From positions 1,798,001 to 1,862,000 of the forward strand of contig NZ_CP075584.1 of NCBI RefSeq assembly GCF_027594785.1: DNA of 64,000 nt, in the 5' to 3' direction. The stretch is from Cryobacterium breve (GTDB taxonomy: Bacteria > Actinomycetota > Actinomycetes > Actinomycetales > Microbacteriaceae). The notes under the pieces are model-generated. The model was not told the DNA's origin. It saw nothing but the letters and a program-made list of their open reading frames with translations, and ran no database searches. This document shows positions 12,672-22,080 of the stretch, in pieces; the first letter of the stretch is position 1, and each line of letters begins with the position of its first letter. A program made the position numbers and the translations under genes.

Positions 12672-14895
12672 GCGGACACCGTCGCAGTCGCGGCGGCAGC
12701 AGCGGCGGCGGAGTCGAGCGACGCCGCCTGGATTGCGGTGATGGCGACGGTGTTGACGATGTCCTGCACTAGTGCTCCTCGGGAAAGGTCGTTGATCGGT
12801 TTGCGCAGGCCCTGCAGGACGGGGCCGAGCGCGAGGGCGCCAGCGCTGCGCTGGACGGCCTTATACGTGTTGTTACCGGTGTTGAGGTCCGGGAAGATGA
12901 AGACGGTGGCCTTGCCGGCCACGGCCGAAGCCGGCATCTTCACAGCGGCGACAGCAGCATCCGCTGCCGCGTCGTACTGGATCGGGCCTTCGATGAGCAG
13001 GTCGGGGCGACGCTCACGCACGAGTGCGGTCGCGGCGCGGACCTTGTCGACGTCCGCTCCCTTGCCCGACTCGCCGGTCGAGTAGGAGAGCATCGCGATG
13101 CGCGGCTCGATACCGAACTCGACGGCCGTCTCCGAAGCGGAAATGGCGATGTCGGCGAGCTGCTCGGCGGTCGGGTCGGGGTTCACGGCGCAGTCGCCGT
13201 ACACGAGGACCTTGTCCGCGAGGGCCATCAGGAACACGCTCGACACGACGGACGTGTTCGGGCGGGTCTTGATGATCTCGAAGCTCGGGCGGATCGTGTG
13301 CGCCGTGGTGTGCGTCGCACCGGAGACCATGCCGTCGGCCAGTCCCATCTGCACCATCATCGTGCCGAAGTAGGACACGTCGGTGACGACGTCCCTGGCC
13401 TGGTCGATGGTGACGCCCTTGTGGGCGCGCAGACGGGCGTACTCCGTGGCGAACTTGGTGCGGAGGCTCCTCGTCAGAAGGGGCTGATCACCTGGGCCTT
13501 GCCGATGTCGATGCCGAGCCCGATCGCGCGGGAGCGAACATCGACCTCTTCGCCGAGAATGATGATGTCGGCGACATCGCGGGCCAGCAGGGTCGCGGCG
13601 GCGCGCAGCACGCGGTCGTCCTCCCCCTCGGGCATCACGATGCGCTTGCGGTTCTTCCGGGCACGTTCGAGCAGCGTGTACTCGAACATGAGCGGCGTCA
13701 CGACGTCGGCGCGGCTGACCTTGAGGCGGTCGAGCAGAACGGATGCCTCGACGTGGCCTTCGAAGAGGGCGAGCGCGGTGTCGAGCTTGCGCTGCGAATC
13801 CGCGGCCATCCGGCCGGGGGTGTGCGTGATGCGCACCGCGGCCTCGTAAGACGCGAGTTCAGTGCGGATGATCGGCACAGACGAAGCGAGTCCCTCGACG
13901 AGCTGTTCGATCTCCGTCGGGAGGTCGAAACCGCCGACGAGGATGATGCCCGCAATAGAGGGGAACGTCGCTGAGGAGTTCGCCATCAGCACGGCGAGGA
14001 GCACATCGGGGCGGTCGCTCGGGATGAGCACCACCGCGCCGTCGAAGAGGCGCGGCAGCACGTTGACCATCGACATCGCCGCGACGACGACTCCGAGGGC
14101 TTCACGGGACAGGAGCGCCGGGTCCCCCTTGACGAGGGTTCCCTTCACGGCCTTGAGAATGCTCTTCATGCTCGGTGCGACGATGTACGGGTCCTCGGGA
14201 ATCGCCCAGACCGGCACGTTCGTGAGCTCGCTTCCGGGGGCGTCGACGACGTCGCGGACGGCGCCGATCACGTCGTCGAGGCGCGTCGGATCGGCGCGGT
14301 TGACGATGACGCCGAGCAGGGAGACGTGCTCATTGCGCAGTTCGGCAATGGTGACATCCGTCAGCTGGCGGATGTCGTCCGGGGTGCGCGGGTCGCTCTG
14401 GCCGAGCCGGTCGTCCTGGTTGAGCGTCTCGCCCTGGCCGGAGCCGACGCGACCGCCGAGAACCAGCAGCACCGGGACGCCGAGGTTGGCGGCGATGCGG
14501 AGGTTGAAGGCGAGCTCGGTCGGGCTGCCGACGTCGGTGTAATCGCTTCCGATGACGACGACCGCGTCACACTGGGCCTCGACGGCCTTGTAACGCTGCA
14601 CGATGCGGCCGAGGGCCGCATCGGGGTCGAGGTGGACCTCGTCATAATGTACGCCCACGCATTCGTCATACGTGAGCGGGGTGCTCGTTGCGGCGGTCGC
14701 ACTCGCGGCTTTGCCCGCAGAGAGGTGCTCGAGCAGGAGCTCGAGCACATAGTCGGGATGGTTGGACGTTCGGGCGACGGGACGGAAGACGCCGACCCGT
14801 TCGACCGAACGAAGCAGGGTGTCCAAAACGCCCAGCGCGATCGTAGATTTGCCTGTATAACCCTCGGCGGAGGTGATGTAGATGCTGTCAGCCAC
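12668..14895 (-). CDS. pta: Phosphate acetyltransferase, long form (two frameshifts)
   Basis: Interconverts acetyl phosphate and acetyl-CoA. The long three-domain form is present: an N-terminal P-loop domain ([14 protein letters not shown], residues 9-22), a central DRTGG-type domain and a C-terminal PTA_PTB catalytic domain ([15 protein letters not shown], then FPDLNTGNN). The frame breaks at two neighbouring points: an extra base at 13476, which creates a stop, and an extra base at 13465-13466 in a GAGCTC read as GAGCCTC. Removing both restores [19 protein letters not shown] and a protein of 741 residues, normal for Actinobacteria. Start GTG 14895 lies 2 bp after the xfp stop. Confidence 0.93.
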
Positions 14896-14897
14896 GA

Positions 14898-17367
14898 TTA
14901 AACGTTATCCCCACCGGTCGAAAGTCCCACATCCACCGGTGTGGCGCCGATGCCGTTTGCATCCCACACCCACTCGGTGACCTCGGGAATGTCTTCACCG
15001 AATGCGCGCGTGTAGTCACGGGCGCGGAGGCGGGCATCCTGCATTTCCTGGCGGAGAACACCGGCGCGGGCGCCGAGTCCTGGGACGCGGTCGATGACGT
15101 CCATCACCAGGTGATACCGGTCGAGGTCGTTGAGCATGACCATGTCGAACGGGGTCGTCGTCGTGCCGTTCTCCTTATACCCGCGGGCGTGCAGGTTGGC
15201 GTGTCCATGGCGCTTGTAGGTCAGGCGGTGGATCAGCCACGGGTACCCGTGGTACGCGAACACGATCGGCTTGTTCGCGGTGAAGTAGGCGTCGAACTCG
15301 GCGTCGCTGAGTCCGTGCGGGTGGTCCGCCTCCGACTGCAGGCGCATCAGGTCGACGACGTTGACGACGCGGACCTTGAGGTCGGGCATCGCTTCGCGCA
15401 GGATCGCGGCGGCGGCGAGGATCTCGAGGGTCGGGACCTCTCCGGCTGCGGCGAGGACGACATCCGGTTCGGTGCCGGCGATCTCGGTGCCTGCCCAGTC
15501 GAAGATGCCGAGGCCGCGGTCGCAGTGCGCGACGGCCTGGTCCATGGTGAGCCAGTTCGGCGCGGGCTGCTTGCCGGCGACGACGACGTTCACGTAGTCG
15601 ACGCTGCGCAGGCAGTGGTCGTAGATCGAGAGGAGCGTGTTCGCGTCGAAGGGCAGGTAGACGCGCACGACATCCGCGCTCTTGTTCACGACGTGGTCGA
15701 TGAAGCCCGGGTCCTGGTGGGAGAAGCCGTTGTGGTCCTGGCGCCAGACGTGCGAGGAGAGCAGGTAGTTGAGGCTCGAGATGGAGCGGCGCCACGGGAT
15801 CTCGCGGGTGACCTTGAGCCACTTCGCGTGCTGGTTGAACATCGAGTCGACGATGTGGATGAAAGCCTCGTAGCAGTTGAACAAGCCGTGGCGACCGGTG
15901 AGCAGGTAGCCTTCGAGCCAGCCCTGGCACTGGTGCTCGCTGAGCATCTCCATGATGCGGCCGGCGCGTTCGAGGTTGGTGTCGCCCTCGTGGTATTCGG
16001 CGTCCCAGGTCTTGCCCGTCGCCGCGAACACGGCGGGGGCGAGACGGTTGGATGCCGTTTCATCCGGCCCGAAGATCCGGAAGTTGTCGGGGTTGTCGCG
16101 AATGACATCCGCGAGCCAGGTTCCGAGGACCTTCGTGGCCTCATCCGTCGTGGCGCCCGGGGAGGGAACGTCGACGGCGTAGTCGTGGAAGTCGGGGAGG
16201 CGCAGGCTCCTTGCGGAGCAGCCCGCCGTTGGAGACGGGGTTCGCGCTCATCCGCAGGTTTCCCTCCGGGGCGAGCGCGGCGATCTTCGCGACCGGCGCA
16301 CCGGACTCGTCGAACAGCTCTTCGGGGTGGTACGAGGCGAGCCAGCCCTCGAGGAGGCGGGTGTGCGCCTCGGTGTCGCGGGCGTTGCTGAGCGGCACCT
16401 GGTGCGAACGCCAGGAGTCGACGACCTTGAGGCCGTCGATCATGGTCGGGCAGGTCCAGCCCTTGGGGGTGCGCAGGATGATCATGGGCCAGCGCGGGCG
16501 CTCGGTGTCGCCGGCGAGGGCGCGGGCCTTGATGTCGGCGATCTCGTTGAGGACCTCGTCGAGGGTTTCGGCCATACGCTGGTGCACGAGGAGCGGGTCT
16601 TCCTCGTTGAAGCCTCCGGAGACGATGTAGGGCTTGTGGCCGTAACCGCGCATCAGGTCGAGGAGTTCCTCTTCCGGGATGCGGGCGAGGATGGTCGGGT
16701 TGGCGATCTTGTACCCGTTGAGGTGCAGGATCGGAAGCACGACGCCGTCGACGAGCGGGTCGACGAACTTGTTGGAGTGCCAGCTGGTGGCGAGCGGGCC
16801 GGTCTCGGCCTCGCCGTCTCCGACGACGGCCGCGACGAGCAGGTCGGGGTTGTCAAACGCGGCGCCGTAGGCGTGGCTGAGCGCGTAGCCGAGCTCGCCG
16901 CCCTCGTGGATCGAACCGGGCGTCTCCGGTGACGCGTGGCTCGGGATTCCGCCCGGGAAGGAGAACTGGCGGAACAGGGCCTTGACGCCGCGTTCGCTCT
17001 GCTCGACTCCGGAGTAGATCTCGGTGTATGTGCCGTCGAGGTAGGCGTTGGCGACCATGCCGGGCCCGCCGTGGCCGGGGCCGGTGACATAAAGGGTGCT
17101 GATCTTGCGTTCCTGGATCGCGCGGTTCAGGTGGGCGTAAATGAAGTTAAGTCCGGGGGTCGTTCCCCAGTGGCCGAGCAGGCGGGGCTTAATGTGGTCG
17201 CGGGTCAACGGTTCCCGCAATAACGGATTGTCGAGCAGGTAGATCTGCCCCACCGAAAGATAATTCGCGGCTCGCCACCAGGCGTCTACGCTCGCGAGCG
17301 CTTCATCACTGAGCGGACGTGGCTGCTGGGTGGGCCACAAGAAGGTTTTATCGGACGTGTTGACCAT
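14898..17367 (-). CDS. xfp: Xylulose-5-phosphate/fructose-6-phosphate phosphoketolase (one frameshift)
   Basis: Thiamine-diphosphate enzyme that splits xylulose-5-phosphate (often also fructose-6-phosphate) with phosphate into acetyl phosphate and glyceraldehyde-3-phosphate (or erythrose-4-phosphate). After correction it has 822 residues, normal for the family. Signatures include [36 protein letters not shown], the diphosphate-binding [11 protein letters not shown], and [13 protein letters not shown] in the second half. One extra base at 16205-16206 (coding GAGCTG read as GAGCCTG) breaks the frame between the two halves. ATG 17367 is preceded by GGAGG at 6 nt. The operon order xfp-pta-ackA is the classical phosphoketolase module. 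Confidence 0.95.
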
Positions 17368-17560
17368 GGGTGCCTCCGGCACTGTCGGGGCGCGATCCGC
17401 GCATAGCCCAGTCTATGAGTAGATATGGAATCGTTATCACGGAATTCTGCACAGTATGCGACGCGCGCGGACTCACTACTGAGCGGTATGCCCGGACCGA
17501 TGGGTGAGAGGGCGTCAGAGTGCCCTGAGGAAACCGCTTTTCGAGGCCGCGCGGGCATGA

Positions 17561-17651
17561 AAAAACTCCTCGCGCACCCACCAGAGCCCAGTTACCCTTG
17601 CTACGTTTCCGTCCTGGGGGAGTTGGCTGAGATAGCGCCACGCGAGGAGCC
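17561..17651 (-). ncRNA. ffs: Signal recognition particle RNA, small bacterial type
   Basis: The minus strand carries the conserved SRP core, with the 5' side CCCCCAGGACGGAAACGTAG and the 3' side CAAGGGTAACTGGGCTCTGG, which matches the actinobacterial 4.5S-like RNA. The outer helix pairs CTCCTCGCG at the 5' end with CGCGAGGAG at the 3' end, followed by a run of six U, which serves as terminator. The apical loop is ACG-GAAA-CGT, a GNRA variant of the more usual GGAA loop. It forms the particle with Ffh for co-translational membrane targeting. The ends are set by the helix and the promoter spacing, to within a few nucleotides. Confidence 0.92.
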
Positions 17652-17657
17652 GCTCCC

Positions 17658-17686
17658 AGTTTATGCGCAAAGCCGCACCGAGCCAA
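17658..17686 (-). promoter_or_regulatory. Promoter of the SRP RNA
   Basis: On the minus strand TTGGCT (17686-17681) is followed after 17 nt by TAAACT (17663-17658), which puts transcription start about 7 nt on, at the 5' end of the SRP RNA helix. A good sigma-70-type match for this genome. Confidence 0.7.
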
Positions 17687-17774
17687 AAGCAGGTCCCCGC
17701 ACACCGCGTTCTCAAGTGCCTCCAGAAACAGGTAAGATTCTTCGAGGTTGTTACCTTCGGGAAATGACCGGCCA

Positions 17775-17862
17775 GGAGAATTCGCCTAGTGGCCTATGGC
17801 GCACGCTTGGAAAGCGTGTTGGGTGAGAGCCCTCGGGGGTTCGAATCCCCCATTCTCCGCCA
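17775..17862 (+). tRNA. tRNA-Ser, anticodon GGA
   Basis: Class II tRNA of about 85 nt plus an encoded CCA end. Acceptor stem GGAGAAT pairs with ATTCTCC. The anticodon stem-loop is ACGC-TTGGAAA-GCGT, giving anticodon GGA (codons UCC and UCU). A long variable arm and the T arm GGGGG-TTCGAAT-CCCCC follow. Of the 407-bp stretch between xfp and the tRNA, the SRP RNA fills the middle; I see no protein gene there. Confidence 0.97.
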
Positions 17863-17873
17863 GTAGAGATTCG

Positions 17874-18125
17874 TCAGTCGGCGAACGGATGCCGCGGCGC
17901 ACGCGGCGCCGGCGGCGGCGGCACCTCTTTCGCGGCCACGATCTCGGCGAGCACGATCGTGACGAGACCGCGTTTCGTCTCGACCACGCAGTCGACCGGA
18001 CCGCACGCGCGAAGGTAGCCGACGGCATCCGTCACCCCGCCCTCGATGGTGCGGCGAACGACGACGCGGGTTCCGATCGCGGCCCCACTCACGAAACGGG
18101 CGGCGGCCTCTGCTGCACTACTCAT
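17874..18125 (-). CDS. Small SH3-like domain protein (Rv0428c acetyltransferase N-terminal type)
   Basis: An 83-residue protein. The sequence IGTRVVVRRTIEGGVTDAVG and CVVETKRGLVTIVLAEIVAAKEVPPPP resembles the N-terminal SH3-like domain of Rv0428c-type histone acetyltransferases, here standing alone without the GNAT domain. It is followed by the Trk/Ktr genes upstream on the same strand, with its start 36 nt past the stop of trkA. The resemblance is from memory of the family and is moderate; the function is unknown. Confidence 0.6.
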   Translation of the reverse strand: MSSAAEAAARFVSGAAIGTRVVVRRTIEGGVTDAVGYLRACGPVDCVVETKRGLVTIVLAEIVAAKEVPPPPAPRAPRHPFAD

Positions 18126-18161
18126 AGGCCGAGCCTACGCGGCGCGGGCTCAACACCCGCG

Positions 18162-18860
18162 TCAGCGCAAGCGGCTGAACGCCTCGACCCGCTCGGTCTC
18201 GCCGGCCACGAGGATCACGTCGTCCGCCTCGAGGACCGTCTCGAGGGTCGTGTAGTTCCAGCCGGCGCCGTCGCGGAGGTACGCGGTCACCGTCACCCCG
18301 TGCACCGGTCGCACCCGGCTCTTCCCCAGCGGAATGCCGACGGTCTCCTGCGGCGGCGCCATCTTCACCATCGCGAAGTTCTCGCCGATCTCGAGGTAAT
18401 CCTGCATCACCCCGCGCACGAGGTGCGCGACGCGTTTGCCCATGTCCTTCTCCGGGTAGATGACGTGGGTCACGCCGAGCTGGTCGAGGATCGCGCCGTG
18501 CGGTTCGCTCACCGCCTTGGCCCAGATGTTCCCGATGCCGAGCTTGATCAGCAGTGATGCCGTGAGAATGTTCGCCTGGATATCCCCGCCGATCGCGACG
18601 ACCGCGCTGCTGAAGTCGGCGACGCCGAGCTGGCGCAGGGTCTCCTCCTTCGTCGAGTCTGCGCGCACGACGTGGGTGAGCAGGCCGTTGTGCGCCTGCA
18701 CGATGTCCGCGTCGCCGTCGATCCCGAGTACCTCCGTGCCGCTCTTCATCAGTTCGAGGGCGAGCGAGCTGCCGAAGCGGCCCAGGCCGATCACGACGAC
18801 GGCGTCCTCCCGGGTCATACGGGAGGTCGAGCGACGCCCGAAAAGGGAGAACTTAGCCAA
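18162..18860 (-). CDS. Potassium uptake regulatory subunit, TrkA/KtrA family
   Basis: A 232-residue cytoplasmic gating subunit. An RCK-N Rossmann domain begins after about 18 residues (VVVIGLGRFGSSLALEL, nucleotide-binding GLGRFG at 25-30, acidic strand end GIDGD) and an RCK-C domain forms the C-terminal part. It would bind ATP/NAD (and in some homologues c-di-AMP) and control the channel encoded by the upstream overlapping gene. Its start overlaps the trkH-type stop by 8 bp. Confidence 0.93.
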   Translation of the reverse strand: MAKFSLFGRRSTSRMTREDAVVVIGLGRFGSSLALELMKSGTEVLGIDGDADIVQAHNGLLTHVVRADSTKEETLRQLGVADFSSAVVAIGGDIQANILTASLLIKLGIGNIWAKAVSEPHGAILDQLGVTHVIYPEKDMGKRVAHLVRGVMQDYLEIGENFAMVKMAPPQETVGIPLGKSRVRPVHGVTVTAYLRDGAGWNYTTLETVLEADDVILVAGETERVEAFSRLR

Positions 18861-20220
18861 TGATCGGCCTTTCTATCGGTAGTTCAAAGGACGCAGGTCG
18901 CTGCCGGAGCGCGAGTGCCGAGGCGAAGGTGATGGGGCCGAGCCGGCCGATGAACATCAGGAGCATCAGCAGCACCTGGCCACCGACGGGCAGGCTCGCC
19001 GTGATGCCCGTCGACAGGCCGACCGTGGCGAACGCGGAGATGACCTCGAAGAGCAACACGTCGAGGCTGAAGTCGGTCAGGAGCATGAGGACGACCGTCG
19101 ATGCGGCGATCAGGGCCACGGCGATCAGCACGATCGTGATGGCCTGGCGCTGCACGGCCCTTGCGAGTTGCTTGCCGAAGACGTTGACCGCGCCTTCTCC
19201 CCTGATCTCGGCGACGAGGACGAAGAAGAGCACGGCGAATGTCGTCACCTTGATGCCGCCCGCGGTACCCGCAGGGCCGCCGCCGATCAGCATCAGCACG
19301 TCAGTGCCCAGCAGGCTCGCCGAATCCATCCGACTCCAGTCGATGGTGTTGAAGCCACCCGACCGGGCCTGCACAGATTGGAAGAAGCCGGCGAGCATCT
19401 TGTCCGGCCCCGCGAATTGGCCGAGCGTCGCGGGGTTCGACCATTCGACGGCCGTGAGGTAGACGGTGCCGGCCACGAGAAGGACGACGGTCGCGGCGAG
19501 CACGATCCGGGTGTTCATCACCCATTTGCGCGGCAGGCGCGGGTAGCGCCGCAGCTGCACGAGCACCGGGAAGCCGAGGCTGCCGAGGATGACCGCCGCA
19601 GCGATCGGCAGGGAGATCCACGGGTCGGTCGCGTAGGACATCAGGCTGTCACTGAACAGGGCGAAGCCCGCGTTGTTGAAGGCGGACACCGCGTGGAAGA
19701 GGCCGAGCCAGACGGCACGCCCCGGGGGCTCCCCGTACCCGAAGAGGAACCTCGCGCCCAGCAGCGCGGCGACGCACAGCTCGATGACCACGGATGTCGT
19801 CACGATGCCGAGCAGGAGACCCCGCACGTTCTCGAGTCCGACGCTGCCGCTCTCGGCAGCCGCTGTGATCCGGGACCGGAGGCTCATCTTCCGCAGCACC
19901 GAGAGGCCGACGACGGACGCGAACGTCATGATGCCGAGCCCGCCGACCTGGATCAGCATCATGATCACGACCTGGCCGAAGGGCGTCCAGTGCGTGGCCG
20001 TGTCGACCACGACGAGCCCGGTGACGCAGACCGCGCTCGTCGCCGTGAAGAGGGCCTCGAGCAGGGTCGACCCGCCCGGGCCGGTTCGGGCGACCGGCAG
20101 CATCAACAGTGCCGTGCCGATCGCGATCGTCAGGGCGAAGGCCGCGACGCCGACCTGGGCCGGGTGCGCCCGGAATCTCGGTGGCTGCGCGCGACGAAGC
20201 GCGCTGGGAGAGTCTGGCAC
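18853..20220 (-). CDS. Potassium transporter membrane subunit, TrkH/KtrB family
   Basis: A 455-residue membrane protein with four M1-P-M2-like repeats of the SKT superfamily. Selectivity-filter-like segments include ATSAVCVTGL near residue 60 and FNNAGF near 180; other P-loop segments are SGGFNTIDW and STVGLSTGIT. It forms the K+ channel with the TrkA/KtrA subunit. Near the C-terminus IGRLGPITFASAL is typical for KtrB. The two genes form an operon read on the minus strand. Confidence 0.94.
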   Translation of the reverse strand: MPDSPSALRRAQPPRFRAHPAQVGVAAFALTIAIGTALLMLPVARTGPGGSTLLEALFTATSAVCVTGLVVVDTATHWTPFGQVVIMMLIQVGGLGIMTFASVVGLSVLRKMSLRSRITAAAESGSVGLENVRGLLLGIVTTSVVIELCVAALLGARFLFGYGEPPGRAVWLGLFHAVSAFNNAGFALFSDSLMSYATDPWISLPIAAAVILGSLGFPVLVQLRRYPRLPRKWVMNTRIVLAATVVLLVAGTVYLTAVEWSNPATLGQFAGPDKMLAGFFQSVQARSGGFNTIDWSRMDSASLLGTDVLMLIGGGPAGTAGGIKVTTFAVLFFVLVAEIRGEGAVNVFGKQLARAVQRQAITIVLIAVALIAASTVVLMLLTDFSLDVLLFEVISAFATVGLSTGITASLPVGGQVLLMLLMFIGRLGPITFASALALRQRPASFELPIERPIIG

Positions 20221-20324
20221 GAGCCCACTCTACGGATTCCAATCCACTCCGACGAGGGCTCCGGACTACTTGTGCGGCCCGGGGAATACCCGAGGCCGGA
20301 ACGCAACTACGAATTGGGGCTCTC

Positions 20325-20954
20325 ATGAACACCATCACGAAGCGTCTCACCGCCTTTGGAATCACCGGCGTCGCGGCATCCGCCCTGATCGTCTGCGGCT
20401 TCGTCGCCCCGGCCCAGGCAGCGGAAACCGGTGCCGTCTCCCCGTCGGGCAGCGACAGCAGCAGCCTGGCCAACACGGTCGACTTCGGCCTGCTGAACGA
20501 CGCGCTGCGCGGCATCGACGCGAACGGGTCCAGCCTGAACGGGTCCGGCGCGAACGGCACCAGCACGGATGCCCTCGGCGGCGGCGTGCTGAACGCCCCG
20601 CTGGTCTCCGGTCCGGTCGTCTCGGGCAACTCCGTCGGCAACGGCGCCTCGATCGGCAACGGCACCTCCGTCCCGGTCGCGTCGGGCAACGACGTCCCGG
20701 CCGCCTCCGGCAATGACACGGCCGTCACCGCTCCGGTCACGGTTCCCGTGACCGCTCCGCTCACCACCGACACGACCGCGCCCGTCACGGCTCCGGTCAC
20801 CGCTCCTGCGGGCAACGGCACCTCGGCGTCGGTCGATGACATCGGTGCGAGCGTCAGCGACATCGTCGACGGCGCCCTCAACGGCTCAGGCAGCACCGGC
20901 GCCACGAACGGCACCGGCACCGGAATCGACCTCGGCGGCATCCTCGGCCGCTGA
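20325..20954 (+). CDS. Secreted low-complexity Ser/Thr/Gly/Asn/Val-rich protein
   Basis: A 209-residue protein with a clear Sec signal peptide: KR at the N-terminus, a hydrophobic core and a cleavage site after APAQAA (about residue 33). The mature part has no recognisable domain and is built from short motifs: SGN/NGT repeats and repeated (V/A)TAPVT blocks between residues about 125 and 165. No LPXTG sorting signal or membrane anchor is seen. ATG 20325 is chosen because it starts the signal peptide; the open frame upstream is noncoding. It is probably a surface or extracellular matrix-like protein; I do not recognise a family. Confidence 0.8.
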   Translation: MNTITKRLTAFGITGVAASALIVCGFVAPAQAAETGAVSPSGSDSSSLANTVDFGLLNDALRGIDANGSSLNGSGANGTSTDALGGGVLNAPLVSGPVVSGNSVGNGASIGNGTSVPVASGNDVPAASGNDTAVTAPVTVPVTAPLTTDTTAPVTAPVTAPAGNGTSASVDDIGASVSDIVDGALNGSGSTGATNGTGTGIDLGGILGR

Positions 20955-20995
20955 CCCGGCCAGAACGACCGGCTGCCCCGCAGCCGCCACCCTGA

Positions 20996-21031
20996 ACCGG
21001 GCGGCACGATCCCCTCGTGCCGCCCGGTTTC
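20996..21031 (+). terminator. Rho-independent terminator after the secreted protein gene
   Basis: A perfect 14-bp stem (arms 20996-21009 and 21015-21028), loop TCCCC, followed by TTT. It lies 41 nt past the stop at 20954. Confidence 0.85.
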
Positions 21032-21148
21032 GGCGTCCGACCGCGCAGCCGGCACGGGAGGGCTGCGTGCTGTCCCCATTAAGGTGGCTACCGACCCGCC
21101 CCACTATTAGCGATAATCTGGATACACCGGCGAGGGGGAACACTTAAG

Positions 21149-21706
21149 GTGAAAGTCACTGGGGGGCCGCTTGTCCGGGCGCATGCCCTGAGGCCGCACG
21201 GCCGGTTGCTTCGACAATCCGGCCTGTCCGTGCTGGCCCTCGTCGCCCCGGTTTCCGCCGTTCTCTACTGGCTCACGATCCCGACCGACTCCTGGGGACC
21301 TGTCTTCGCCGGCCAGGTCATCCTCTTCGCCATCTGCCTGCTCGCCACGATTGCGTTCTTCCGCACCGTGATCTGGGTCGACAGGGACGGCGTCTCCGAA
21401 CGCGGCTTCCTCGGCAGGGTCACGAGCTACGACAAGTCCATGATCGGAACCATCGTGCTGCTCGACCTCTACGAGAGCGGCGCCCTCGACACGCATCCGC
21501 AGCTGTTCATCACCGGAGTCGACGGCCGGCTGCTGGTGCGGATGCGCGGCCAGTTCTACTCGCGCGGGGCAATGGAAACGATCGTCGAGCAGCTGGACGC
21601 TCCGATCGTTCGCGTCGCCGAACCGATGACGCTGCAGGACCTCAACCGGTCCAGACCCGAACTGCTCTACTGGTTCGAGCGCCGCTTCACCACGCACATC
21701 GACTGA
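21149..21706 (+). CDS. Membrane protein with PH-like domain architecture, unknown function
   Basis: A 185-residue protein starting at GTG 21149. Two membrane segments (about residues 25-44 and 52-72) are followed by a soluble part (IWVDRDGVSERGFLGRVTSY, then LFITGVDGRLLVRMRGQFYSR) whose pattern resembles small bacterial PH-like domains behind a membrane hairpin. I do not recognise a named family. It stands alone between a terminator and a tandem-repeat region. Confidence 0.75.
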   Translation: MKVTGGPLVRAHALRPHGRLLRQSGLSVLALVAPVSAVLYWLTIPTDSWGPVFAGQVILFAICLLATIAFFRTVIWVDRDGVSERGFLGRVTSYDKSMIGTIVLLDLYESGALDTHPQLFITGVDGRLLVRMRGQFYSRGAMETIVEQLDAPIVRVAEPMTLQDLNRSRPELLYWFERRFTTHID

Positions 21707-21757
21707 GCGGATGCCGCGGCGCACGGCCCCGGGACGCCGCGGATCGGCGCCCGCGAA

Positions 21758-22066
21758 CGCCGCAGCATCCGTCGCCGCGCCCCCTTGCGCAGGCCGCACC
21801 CGAAACGGCAGGCGCGGCCCGCCAAAACCGGCGCGGCCGCCAGCACAACCCGGCGCGGCCTGCCGAAACCGGCGCGGCCATCCCCGCAAACGCCGCAGCA
21901 TCCGCCGCCGCGCCCGGTAGCGCACGCCGCACCCGAAACGGCAGGCGCGCCCCGCCAAAACCGGCGCGGTCGCCAGCACGACCCGGCGCGGCCCGCCAAA
22001 ACCGGCGCGGCCATGCGGCGGCGCGGGCGAGCGGCGGCGCGGTCATGCGGCGGCGCGGGCGAGCGG
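21758..22066. repeat. 133-bp tandem duplication plus 23-bp direct repeats
   Basis: Two copies of a 133-bp unit at 21758-21890 and 21891-22023, each starting CGCCGCAGCATCCG and containing the sub-repeat CCGGCGCGGCC two or three times. Partly overlapping is a 23-bp direct repeat at 22012-22034 and 22044-22066. The region fills most of the gap between the 185-residue membrane protein and the convergent HerA-like gene. I see no gene in it. Confidence 0.85.
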
Positions 22067-22080
22067 ATGCCGGCGACGGC

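Noticed and set aside
12668-14895. Reading the split pta, xfp, GH3, helD and others as pseudogenes
   Set aside because: Each is repaired by removing one base at a recurring motif and shows no other damage. Simultaneous decay of central metabolism and helD is unlikely.
17425-17826. 133-codon plus-strand frame
   Set aside because: It covers the antisense of the SRP RNA and runs into the tRNA-Ser gene. No protein similarity is apparent.
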